Assembly: GCF_000972385.1 (NCBI RefSeq)
Contig: NZ_JXTE01000044.1
Location: 1 to 64,000, forward strand
DNA length: 64,000 nt
From: Streptomyces sp. WM6386
GTDB taxonomy: Bacteria; Actinomycetota; Actinomycetes; Streptomycetales; Streptomycetaceae
Direction of reading: 5' to 3'
Shown: piece by piece, positions 42,342 through 49,926 of the stretch
How the letters are laid out: each line of letters begins with the position of its first letter
Position numbering within the stretch: the stretch's first letter is position 1
Notes under the pieces: generated by a model
What the model was told of the DNA's origin: nothing
Seen by the model: the letters and a program-made list of their open reading frames with translations, nothing else
The model's database searches: none
Made by a program: the position numbers and the translations under genes

Positions 42342-43259
42342 TCACACCTTCAGGTACTTGCGCAGCGCGAAGAACGCCGCCAGTGCCGGCATCAGCAGGC
42401 TCGTCGCCAGGATGAGGGGGAGTTTTGTCAGTACGGCGTCCCAGCCGATGAAGTTGATCAGGTTGAGCTTCTCGGACAGGGCCAGGCCGTGGTCGATGAT
42501 GAAGTAGCGGGCTACCACCAGGAATCCGCAGGCGACCGTGCCTCCGATGAGCCCGGCGACCGCGGCCTCCATGATGAACGGGGCCTGGATGTAGAAGCCC
42601 GAGGCGCCGACCAGGCGCATGATGCCGGTCTCGCGCCGTCGGCTGAACGCGGAGACGCGCACCGTGTTGACGATCAGCATCAGGGCGACGACGAGCATCA
42701 GGGCCATGACCGCCCTCGCGGCCCAGTTCATGCCGTTGAGAAGGCCGAAGAGGTTGTCCAGGATGCCCTTCTGGTCCTGCACGGACTGCACGCCGTCCCG
42801 GCCGTCGAAGGCGGTCGCGACGACCTGGTACTTCTCCGGGTCCTTCAGCTTGATGCGGTACGACGCCTGCATCTGGTCCGGTGTGAGGGAGGCCGCCAGC
42901 GGGGAGTCGCCGAACTGCTCCTTGTAGTGCTTGTACGCCTGGTCCTGGGTCTCGTAGGTGACCTTCTCGACGACCGACATCTTGCCGAGGTCGGAGAGGA
43001 TCTCCTTCTTCTGGTCGTCGGTCACCGCGCCCTTGGCGCAGTTGGGGTCGGACTCGGCGTCGCTCTTGTTGCAGAGGAAGACCGAGACGTTGACCTTGTC
43101 GTACCAGTAGCCCTTCATGGTGCTGACCTGGTCGCTCATGAGGAGCGACCCGCCGAACAGGGCGAGTGACAGGGCGACGGAGACGACGACGGCGAAGGTC
43201 ATCGTCAGATTGCGACGGAGACCGACACCGATCTCGGACAGTACGAACTGGGCGCGCAT
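42342..43259 (-). CDS. ftsX: Cell-division ABC transporter permease FtsX
   Basis: The 305-residue protein has an N-terminal helix (TMTFAVVVSVALSLALFGGSLLM, about 20-42), a large extracellular domain (about 50-170, with paired cysteines LCNKSDAESDPNC) and three C-terminal helices. With FtsE it transmits a cytoplasmic signal that activates peptidoglycan hydrolases outside. It starts 34 bases after the ftsE stop. Confidence 0.95.
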   Translation of the reverse strand: MRAQFVLSEIGVGLRRNLTMTFAVVVSVALSLALFGGSLLMSDQVSTMKGYWYDKVNVSVFLCNKSDAESDPNCAKGAVTDDQKKEILSDLGKMSVVEKVTYETQDQAYKHYKEQFGDSPLAASLTPDQMQASYRIKLKDPEKYQVVATAFDGRDGVQSVQDQKGILDNLFGLLNGMNWAARAVMALMLVVALMLIVNTVRVSAFSRRRETGIMRLVGASGFYIQAPFIMEAAVAGLIGGTVACGFLVVARYFIIDHGLALSEKLNLINFIGWDAVLTKLPLILATSLLMPALAAFFALRKYLKV

Positions 43260-43293
43260 GGCGTCTGGTTGGGCCTTTCCGTGGACTGTGCGG

Positions 43294-43983
43294 TCAGTGC
43301 TGGTAGCCGTAGACGCCGCGCGCCTGGTCGCGGACGAGGCGGCCCTGCTCCAGCTCGATGACGCGCTTGCGCATCTGGTCCACGATGTTCTGGTCGTGCG
43401 TCGCCATCAGCACGGTGGTGCCCGTCCGGTTGATCCGGTCGAGCAGCTTCATGATGCCGACGGAGGTCTGCGGGTCGAGGTTGCCGGTGGGCTCGTCGGC
43501 GATCAGCAGCTTGGGCCGGTTGACGAAGGCCCGCGCGATGGCCACGCGCTGCTGCTCACCACCGGACAGCTCGCCCGGCATCCGGTCCTCCTTGCCGCCG
43601 AGCCCGACGAGGTCGAGCACCTGCGGCACGGACTTGCGGATCTCGCCCTTCGACTTGCCGATGACCTCCTGCGCGAAGGCCACGTTCTCCGCGACCGTCT
43701 TGTTCGGCAGGAGCCGGAAGTCCTGGAACACCGTCCCCAGCTGGCGGCGCATCTGCGGCACCTTCCAGTTGGAGAGGCGTGCGAGATCCTTGCCCAGGAC
43801 GTGCACCTGACCGTGGCTGGTCCGCTCCTCGCGGAGCACCAGCCGCAGGAAGGTGGACTTTCCGGAGCCGGAGGACCCCACGAGGAAGACGAACTCGCCC
43901 TTCTCCACTTCCAGGGACACATCCCTGAGTGCGGGGCGGGTCTGCTTGGGGTAGACCTTGGAGACGTTGTCGAATCGGATCAC
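43294..43983 (-). CDS. ftsE: Cell-division ATP-binding protein FtsE
   Basis: The 229-residue ABC ATPase has Walker [10 protein letters not shown], signature [13 protein letters not shown], Walker [14 protein letters not shown] and switch His in LMATHDQ. The start GTG 43983 ([21 protein letters not shown]) is typical. It partners FtsX, encoded next in the operon. Confidence 0.97.
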   Translation of the reverse strand: MIRFDNVSKVYPKQTRPALRDVSLEVEKGEFVFLVGSSGSGKSTFLRLVLREERTSHGQVHVLGKDLARLSNWKVPQMRRQLGTVFQDFRLLPNKTVAENVAFAQEVIGKSKGEIRKSVPQVLDLVGLGGKEDRMPGELSGGEQQRVAIARAFVNRPKLLIADEPTGNLDPQTSVGIMKLLDRINRTGTTVLMATHDQNIVDQMRKRVIELEQGRLVRDQARGVYGYQH

Positions 43984-44154
43984 GGATGCACCACGGTTAG
44001 CCGGGGGTAGATGTGCGTGACCTTACGCGACCGGGGTGTGCGGGCGCAGGCGCCCGTTGCGGTTGCGTGCTGGATGTGCCTTTTGTGTACCTGCTCAGGG
44101 GGTCACTCCGAGAGCGCTCGAGCCGTTTCCGGAGGAACCTGGCACAGTGGAGGG

Positions 44155-44180
44155 GGAACGTTCCGGACCCGGGGAGCGTT
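44155..44180 (+). promoter_or_regulatory. Candidate ECF-sigma (SigR-like) promoter
   Basis: GGAAC (44155-44159), an 18-base spacer and GTT (44178-44180) resemble the S. coelicolor SigR pattern GGAAT-N18-GTT. It lies 35 bases before ATG 44215, whose product has cysteine pairs, as many SigR targets do. It could be chance. Confidence 0.4.
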
Positions 44181-44214
44181 CTGTACAAGGAACCGGCACT
44201 AGGAGGGCGAGCGC

Positions 44215-44406
44215 ATGACGTACGACCGGCTGGTGTGCGCGAACTGCGCCGCGCCCGTGAATGAGGGCCGCTGCCCCGTCTGCCGCGCGAACCGTGAGCG
44301 GCTCACCCAGGACAACCTGTTCGCCCAGCTCAACCCCATGACGCTGATCGCTCTGCTCGCGGTGCTGATCGCGGCGGTGGCCCTGCTGGCCCACCAGACC
44401 GCGTAG
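44215..44406 (+). CDS. Small zinc-ribbon, single-helix membrane protein
   Basis: The 63-residue protein has an N-terminal rubredoxin-like knuckle pair (CANCAAPVNEGRCPVC, residues 8-23) and a C-terminal membrane helix (MTLIALLAVLIAAVALLA, about 42-59). The metal-binding head faces the cytoplasm. The function is unknown. It is divergent from ftsE, and TAGGAGG precedes ATG 44215. Confidence 0.85.
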   Translation: MTYDRLVCANCAAPVNEGRCPVCRANRERLTQDNLFAQLNPMTLIALLAVLIAAVALLAHQTA

Positions 44407-44424
44407 GCGTCCCTACGGAACGCC

Positions 44425-44462
44425 CGAGGGGCCCGGAGCGATCACTCGCTCCGGGCCCCTCG
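44425..44462. terminator. Bidirectional terminator
   Basis: The arms, CGAGGGGCCCGGAGCGA and TCGCTCCGGGCCCCTCG, are perfect 17-base complements with a 4-base loop, between the converging genes ending at 44406 and 44503. Confidence 0.93.
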
Positions 44463-44502
44463 TCGTACGACGTGCACACCTGTCGTGTGCGCGCGGCCAC
44501 CG

Positions 44503-45108
44503 TCAGGCGGCGGCACCGCCGCGGCCGCCCACGAGGCGCGGCAGGATGCGGAAGCCGATACCGCCGGCGATCATCGTCGCGGCACCGATGACCAGGAACG
44601 TGGTCTTGTCGCCCGCACCGGTCTCGGCGAGCTCGGCGCCGCCGCCCTGGGCCGAGGTGTCGGTGGAGGTCTCCGAGCCGGTGTCGGTCAGGGACGAGGA
44701 GCCCTGCTGCTGGGCGGAGGTGTCGGAGCCGCCGTCGGGGTTGTTGTTGTTGCCGCCCCCGTTGTCGTTGCCGCCGCCGTTGTTGCCGTCGTCGGTCGGG
44801 TCCGCGGTGGGCTCGTCCGTCGGGTCCTCGGAGGGCTCCTCCGTGGGCTCGGTGGGCTCGTCGGTGGGGTCCTCGGTGATCGGCGGCTCTTCCGTGGGAA
44901 GGTCCGTCGGGAGGTCGGTGGGAAGGTCGGTGGGGACGTCCGTCGGCGTCGGGTCCGGGACCGGCGACTCCTCGCCGCACAGGATGCCGAGCAGGCAGTC
45001 GTCCGTCTCGGCCGCGGAAGCGGCACCGGCGGCGGTCAGGGAGGCGCCGGCCGCGATCACGGCACCGGCGGCTATGCGCGCGATCCGGATGCGCGTCTTC
45101 TTGGTCAT
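44503..45108 (-). CDS. LAETG cell-wall-anchored protein with Pro-Thr-Asp repeats (sortase substrate)
   Basis: The 201-residue exported protein has a signal peptide (1-33, ASAAET), a short segment with two cysteines (DDCLLGILCGEES), a long extended stalk of PTDLPTDL, DPTDEPT and Gly/Asn repeats (about 50-130), and a C-terminal cell-wall sorting signal: LAETGAG at about 160, a hydrophobic helix and a basic end. LAXTG is the motif used by Streptomyces class E sortases. No globular domain is evident, so it may be a spacer or adhesin-like wall protein. It lies between ftsE and prfB. Confidence 0.88.
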   Translation of the reverse strand: MTKKTRIRIARIAAGAVIAAGASLTAAGAASAAETDDCLLGILCGEESPVPDPTPTDVPTDLPTDLPTDLPTEEPPITEDPTDEPTEPTEEPSEDPTDEPTADPTDDGNNGGGNDNGGGNNNNPDGGSDTSAQQQGSSSLTDTGSETSTDTSAQGGGAELAETGAGDKTTFLVIGAATMIAGGIGFRILPRLVGGRGGAAA

Positions 45109-45352
45109 AAGGTTGCTACCCCCAGTAGCTCATCGTCAGTGAGGCGGCGCTCGGGGGCCGTGATCGACGGGGGCGGCTGCGCTCGGGTCCCCCGGTTCAC
45201 ATGCGCCCCAGAGATACGCATGCCGCGCCTCACCATTCCCATTTTTCAAAGCAACGTCAAGGCCGTTGCGTACGCGATGTCCGGGTAAGGGTTCTTTGCC
45301 GGGGGATGGAGCCTGTGAGTGTGATGTAAAACCCAGACATCCGGGCACAGAA
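45109..45352. other. Leader/promoter region of the LAETG protein gene
   Basis: About 240 bases. It holds a possible minus-strand -35 TTGACG (45252-45257), an A/T-rich patch (ATTTTTCAAAG, about 45241-45251) and facing GATGTCCGGG/CCCAGACATC segments (about 45278-45341) that could pair in a leader RNA. No reading frame is convincing. Confidence 0.35.
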
Positions 45353-45387
45353 AAGGCAACTACCGTCACGGGGACGGTAGTTGCCTT
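45353..45387. terminator. prfB terminator (bidirectional shape)
   Basis: Perfect 15-bp arms AAGGCAACTACCGTC and GACGGTAGTTGCCTT with a 5-base loop, flanked by AAAA/TTGTC, end ten bases before the prfB stop codon side. Confidence 0.93.
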
Positions 45388-45397
45388 GTCGACAAAC

Positions 45398-46501
45398 TTA
45401 CTTCTCCTGCTGCTTGCGCCAGCGAATTCCGGCTTCGAGGAAACCGTCGATCTCGCCGTCGAGCACGGCCTGCGGGTTGCCGACCTCGAACTCGGTGCGC
45501 AGGTCCTTGACCATCTGGTACGGGTGCAGGACGTACGAACGCATCTGGTTGCCCCAGGAGCTGCCGCCGTCCTTGAGGGCGTCCATCTTCGCCCGCTCCT
45601 CCTGGCGCTGCCGCTCCAGCAGCTTGGCCTGGAGCACGTTCATGGCCGTGGCCTTGTTCTGGATCTGCGAGCGCTCGTTCTGGCAGGAGACGACGATGCC
45701 GGTGGGGAGGTGCGTCAGCCGGACCGCGGAGTCGGTCGTGTTCACGCCCTGGCCGCCGGGGCCCGAGGAACGGTAGACGTCGACGCGCAGCTCCGACTCG
45801 TCGATCTCGACGTGGTCGGTCTGCTCCACGACGGGAAGGATCTCCACACCCGCGAAGGAGGTCTGGCGGCGTCCCTGGTTGTCGAAGGGCGAGATCCGCA
45901 CCAGCCGGTGGGTGCCCTGCTCGACGGAGAGGGTGCCGTAGGCGTAGGGCACCTGCACGGCGAAGGTGGTCGACTTGATGCCGGCCTCTTCGGCGTACGA
46001 CGTCTCGTAGATCTCGGTCTTGTAGCCGTGGCGCTCGGCCCAGCGCAGGTACATGCGCTGGAGCTGCTCGGCGAAGTCGGCGGCGTCGACGCCACCGGCC
46101 TCGGCGCGGATGTTGACGAGCGCCTCACGGGCGTCGTACTCACCGCTCAGCAGCGTCCGGACCTCCATCTCGTCCAGCGCCTTCTTGACGGCGGAGAGCT
46201 CGGACTCGGCCTCGGCGCGGGTGTCCGGGTCGTCCTCCTCCTCGGCCATCTCGAAGAGCACGGAGAGATCGTCGATCCGCCCGCGCAGCGCCTCGGCCTT
46301 CCTGACCTCGGCCTGCATGTGGCTCAGCTTGCTGGTGATCTTCTGCGCCTCGTCCGGGTTGTCCCACAGGGACGGCGCGGCCGCCTGCTCCTCGAGCACG
46401 GCGATGTCTGCCCTCAGCTTGTCGAGGTCCAGAACGGCCTCGATCGACTCCATGGTCGAGGAGAGGGACTTGAGCTCTTCGGATACATCGACGACTGCCA
46501 C
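45398..46501 (-). CDS. prfB: Peptide chain release factor 2
   Basis: The 367-residue protein catalyses peptide release at UGA and UAA. It shows the N-terminal coiled domain, the stop-codon reading region around [20 protein letters not shown] (SPF tripeptide near residue 203) and the catalytic GGQ loop [20 protein letters not shown] near residue 247. The gene reads in one frame without the programmed frameshift of E. coli. The start is ATG 46501. Confidence 0.97.
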   Translation of the reverse strand: MAVVDVSEELKSLSSTMESIEAVLDLDKLRADIAVLEEQAAAPSLWDNPDEAQKITSKLSHMQAEVRKAEALRGRIDDLSVLFEMAEEEDDPDTRAEAESELSAVKKALDEMEVRTLLSGEYDAREALVNIRAEAGGVDAADFAEQLQRMYLRWAERHGYKTEIYETSYAEEAGIKSTTFAVQVPYAYGTLSVEQGTHRLVRISPFDNQGRRQTSFAGVEILPVVEQTDHVEIDESELRVDVYRSSGPGGQGVNTTDSAVRLTHLPTGIVVSCQNERSQIQNKATAMNVLQAKLLERQRQEERAKMDALKDGGSSWGNQMRSYVLHPYQMVKDLRTEFEVGNPQAVLDGEIDGFLEAGIRWRKQQEK

Positions 46502-46572
46502 GCCTCCAGCCTAACGGCTGTGGCAACCGACCAGCGCCGAGCGGTATCGGGGCGGGAGAACCAGGCCCACCG

Positions 46573-47811
46573 TCACGGAGACGGCGGTGCCGAGTTCTTC
46601 GTGTCCTGGGGAGTCCCCGCGTCGTCCCCCGAGGTCGCCGCCCAGGTGCCCACCCCGGCCGCCGCCACGAGCACCACCGCGGCGACGCTCACCACGACCC
46701 TGCGCCGACGCGTCGCGGCCCGGTTGCGCGCGGAACCGGGCCGCGGCGCCCCGGCCGCCCGCGGCACCCGCGCCGTCCCCCGGGCGCCTCCCGCCAGCTC
46801 GTCCGGCGCCGGCACCCTCATCGACGTATGTGTGTCCCGGTTGGAGTCGGCCGGCTTCGCCCCCGGCACCAACGGCACCGCACCACGCCGTACCGGCGCC
46901 GAGGACGCGGGCTGCTCCGACGGCGCCTCGTACGGCTCCTCCTCGTCGTCGTCCACGCCCGGCTCGTCCACGTCCAGCGGCGCCATCCCGACCAGCAACG
47001 GCAGCAGCTCCCGCAGCCGCGCCCCCAGCTCGGAGGCGCGCAGCCGGGAGGCCGGCGCCTTGGCGAGGCACTGCACGAGCAGCTGCCACAGTTCGTCGGG
47101 GATGCCGGGGAGCGGCGCCACGGTCTCGGTCACATGGCGGCGCAGGACCGCGCCCGGGTGTCCGCCGCCGAAGGGCGTGAAGCCCGCCAGCAGCTCGTAC
47201 AGCACCGTCGCCAGCGCGTAGATGTCCACGGCCGCGCGCGGCGGCAGCCCCTCCACGATCTCCGGCGCCAGATAGTCCGGCGTACCGATGATCTTCGTGG
47301 CGCGGGTGCGGCGCGGGGTGTCGATGAGCTTCGCGACCCCGAAGTCCGTCAGCAGCGCGCGGTGCGAGCCGCCGGGCCCCAGGGGGCCCTGCATGTCGAG
47401 GAGTACGTTCTCCGGCTTGACGTCCCGGTGCACGACGCCCGCCGCGTGGGCCGCCGCCAGCCCGTCCGCGATGTCCGCGACGATCGCCACCGCCGCCTCG
47501 GGTGCCATCCGCTTGTCCCGGTCGAGCCGGGTGCGCAGGTCGGTGCCGCGGACGAGGTCCATGACCAGCGCGAGGTCGTTGCCGTCCACCACCAGGTCGC
47601 GGACCGAGACGATGTTGGGGTGCTCCAGCCCGAGCAGTGCCGTGCGCTCCTGCACGAACCGCCCGACGAGCTCCTGGTCGGACGCGAGGTCCTCGCGCAG
47701 CAGCTTGACGGCGACGGGCCCCTCGGGCCCCTCACCCAGCCACACCGTGCCGGCACTGCCCCGCCCCAGGATCTGGTTGGCGGTGTACCGGCTGCCGATC
47801 TTCCGTGCCAA
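46573..47811 (-). CDS. pkaB: Membrane Ser/Thr protein kinase, PkaB-like
   Basis: The 412-residue Hanks-type kinase has the glycine loop LGRGSAGTVW, VAVKLL Lys, HRDVKPENVLL, DFGVAKL and GTPDYLAPEIVEG (activation segment), kinase domain about 8-270. An acidic linker (DVDEPGVDDDEEEPYE) follows, then a membrane helix after RRRR (VVVSVAAVVLVAAAGVGTWAA, about 368-390) and a short extracellular end without PASTA repeats. It is the neighbour and paralogue of the kinase at 47932, matching the pkaA-pkaB pair known from S. coelicolor. Substrates are unknown here. Confidence 0.9.
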   Translation of the reverse strand: MARKIGSRYTANQILGRGSAGTVWLGEGPEGPVAVKLLREDLASDQELVGRFVQERTALLGLEHPNIVSVRDLVVDGNDLALVMDLVRGTDLRTRLDRDKRMAPEAAVAIVADIADGLAAAHAAGVVHRDVKPENVLLDMQGPLGPGGSHRALLTDFGVAKLIDTPRRTRATKIIGTPDYLAPEIVEGLPPRAAVDIYALATVLYELLAGFTPFGGGHPGAVLRRHVTETVAPLPGIPDELWQLLVQCLAKAPASRLRASELGARLRELLPLLVGMAPLDVDEPGVDDDEEEPYEAPSEQPASSAPVRRGAVPLVPGAKPADSNRDTHTSMRVPAPDELAGGARGTARVPRAAGAPRPGSARNRAATRRRRVVVSVAAVVLVAAAGVGTWAATSGDDAGTPQDTKNSAPPSP

Positions 47812-47931
47812 GGCTGCTCCTACAGACGCGTGTTGTCGCTAAAACTACGCGTCCGACGAGCCAACCTTCACCGTGGAGGCGGAAATCACCCGCCAGGTGT
47901 CGACAAATCTCCAGAGTCGCCGCGAGCGCGG

Positions 47932-49596
47932 CTACTGCCCGGACGAGCCGCCGCCCAGGTCGCCGATCCACCCGGAGACCGTGCTGATCATGTCGCCGAT
48001 CTGGTCCCAGTAGCTCTTGCCCGTGCCGATCCAGTCCTGCAGCGGGCTCAGCTCCCAGATCAGCCAGCCCGCGACAAAGAGGATGACGATCGTGAACAGG
48101 CAGCCCTTGAGGCAGCCGAGACCCGGGATCCGCATCGGGTTGGAGCTGCGCTGCCGCGGCTGGCGGGGCTCGCGCTGGGGCTGCTGCGGTTGCTGGGGCG
48201 GTGCGTATCGCTGCGGCTGCGGCTGGGGTTGCGGCGGCGCGTACCGCTGGGGCTGCTGTTGCTGCTGCGGATGACCGCCGTAGCCCTGCTGGGGCTGCTG
48301 GGGCTGCGGGCGCTGCTGACGCTGCGGCGGCTGTTGCGGCTGCTGCGGGCGGGCGACCTGCCGCTGCGGGCGGCGGCGCAGCGGGTCCTGGTTCGGGTCG
48401 AGGTACTGGACCTGCGTCTGCTCGTTGCGGTCGCGGGCCGCGCGCAGCTGGTTCTGCCAGGGGTGCGGGTCCTCGGGTCCGCCCTGTCCCTGCTGTCCCG
48501 GTTGCCCGGGCGGCACCGGCGGCAGGACGGCCGTCGGGTCGGCCGCGCCGCGGTTCGGCAGTACGGCGGTGGGGTCGGCGGCGCCCATGTGCGGCAGGAC
48601 GTTGGTCGCGGCGTTCGGGTCGTACGCGCCGGCGCCGTGCGGCAGCACCTGGGTGGGGTCGGCGGAGCCCGGTACGGCCGCGGGGGCCGGGTCGGGCGCG
48701 AGGAGAACCGCGACGTTCTCGGCGGCGGCGATCTGCGCGGAGTTCGCGTGCACGCCGACGCCCGCGGCGACGACCCGCAGGCCGTGCGCGAGGTTCTCGG
48801 CGCTGGGCCGGTCGTCCGGGTTCTTGCGCAGACAGCGCTCTATGACCGTCCACAGCGGCTCGGGAACCGTGGAGGGGCGGCGGGGTTCGGCGCTGAGGTG
48901 CTGGTGGAGGACTTCGAGGGCGGAGCCGCCGGAGAACGGCGGGCGGCCGGTGACCAGTTCGTACAGCAGGATGCCGGCGCCGTAGATGTCGACGGCGGAG
49001 GTCTGCGGGCGGCCCTCGGCGGACTCGGGGGCGACGTACGCGGGCGTGCCGACGAACTCGTGGGTGCGGGTCAGGCCCGGGGAGTCGGCGAGGCGTGCGA
49101 TGCCGAAGTCGGTGAGCAGCGGGTGCATCTGGCCGCCGTCCTGCCGGAGCAGGACGTTGGCGGGCTTCAGGTCGCGGTGGACGACGCCGTCGGCGTGGCT
49201 GGCGGCGAGCGCGTCGGCGATCTGCGCGGTGAGCAGGGCGGCGCCGACGGGGCTGAAGGGGCCGTTCTCACGGAGGTAGCGGTGCAGGTCGGGGCCTTCG
49301 ACGAGGTCCATGACCAGGGCGAGCAGATCGCCCTCGACGACCAGGTCCCGCACCCGCACGATGTTCGGGTGGGTGAGCCGGAGCAGGACGGAGCGCTCCC
49401 GCAGGAACCGCATCACGATGTCCGGGTCGCTCGCGAGCTCCTCCTTGAGGACCTTGATCGCGACCGTCTCGCCGGCCTGCCCCTGCACGGCGGCCTCGGC
49501 GCCCGCGGCCTCACGCTGGCGGGCTCGCCAGACGGTCCCCGTGGCACCGCGTCCCAGCGGCTCCTCGAGGAAGTACTTGCTGCCTACCGGCCGCAC
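47932..49596 (-). CDS. pkaA: Membrane Ser/Thr protein kinase with TxVLP repeats, PkaA-like
   Basis: The 554-residue protein starts at GTG 49596 (MRPVGSKYFLEEPLGRGATGTVW). It has the kinase catalytic Lys VAIKVLK, HRDLKPANVLL, DFGIARL and GTPAYVAPE (domain about 8-285). Next come four DPT(Q/A)VLP or TNVLP repeats (about 312-356), candidate phosphothreonine sites. A long Gln/Pro-rich segment (about 380-485) and a membrane helix (CLFTIVILFVAGWLIWEL, about 500-518) with a short outer tail follow. It is divergent from an FHA-domain ATPase gene, a likely phospho-dependent partner. It lies upstream of the pkaB-like kinase by 120 bases. Confidence 0.9.
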   Translation of the reverse strand: MRPVGSKYFLEEPLGRGATGTVWRARQREAAGAEAAVQGQAGETVAIKVLKEELASDPDIVMRFLRERSVLLRLTHPNIVRVRDLVVEGDLLALVMDLVEGPDLHRYLRENGPFSPVGAALLTAQIADALAASHADGVVHRDLKPANVLLRQDGGQMHPLLTDFGIARLADSPGLTRTHEFVGTPAYVAPESAEGRPQTSAVDIYGAGILLYELVTGRPPFSGGSALEVLHQHLSAEPRRPSTVPEPLWTVIERCLRKNPDDRPSAENLAHGLRVVAAGVGVHANSAQIAAAENVAVLLAPDPAPAAVPGSADPTQVLPHGAGAYDPNAATNVLPHMGAADPTAVLPNRGAADPTAVLPPVPPGQPGQQGQGGPEDPHPWQNQLRAARDRNEQTQVQYLDPNQDPLRRRPQRQVARPQQPQQPPQRQQRPQPQQPQQGYGGHPQQQQQPQRYAPPQPQPQPQRYAPPQQPQQPQREPRQPRQRSSNPMRIPGLGCLKGCLFTIVILFVAGWLIWELSPLQDWIGTGKSYWDQIGDMISTVSGWIGDLGGGSSGQ

Positions 49597-49926
49597 GTCA
49601 TGCGCTCCCTGCTGCTTGCCTGTGTTCCGGTCCACTGTAGTGCCGTCTCCCTGAGCACTACGTAGGCGTTGCGAAGCCTGTTCGCAGGAAAGACGCCCGA
49701 CTCGGTCTCCTGGTTGCCGGAGGTTGACGTGACCGATCTCAAGTGATCGTCGACGATGCACTGGTCAGGCACTTTTAGGGGCAGAGCTGACCAATCAAGA
49801 TCACTTATCCTCGGGAGCGGGGCGCGTTGTCAGTGGCAGGTGCGAGGATGCCTCCAGTACTGGCCGATGTGCTCGTGTGGGGTGGGGGACAGTTCCGCGC
49901 CCGGGCAGAAGGGACCGCTGACGGCG
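49597..49926. other. Divergent control region of pkaA and the FHA ATPase gene
   Basis: About 330 bases. It contains an A/T-rich patch around 49780-49815 (CTTTTAGGGG, CAATCAAGATCACTTATCC) that could hold promoters in either direction and a GATCTCAAGTGATCGTCGAC partial dyad near 49733. No gene-length frame or terminator is seen. Confidence 0.4.

Noticed and set aside
45398..46501. Programmed frameshift in prfB
   Set aside because: The gene reads in a single frame from ATG to stop; no internal UGA with a slippery site is present.
46828..49665. A 945-codon open frame on the plus strand opposite the two kinases
   Set aside because: Antisense shadow; both kinases show complete catalytic motif sets on the minus strand.
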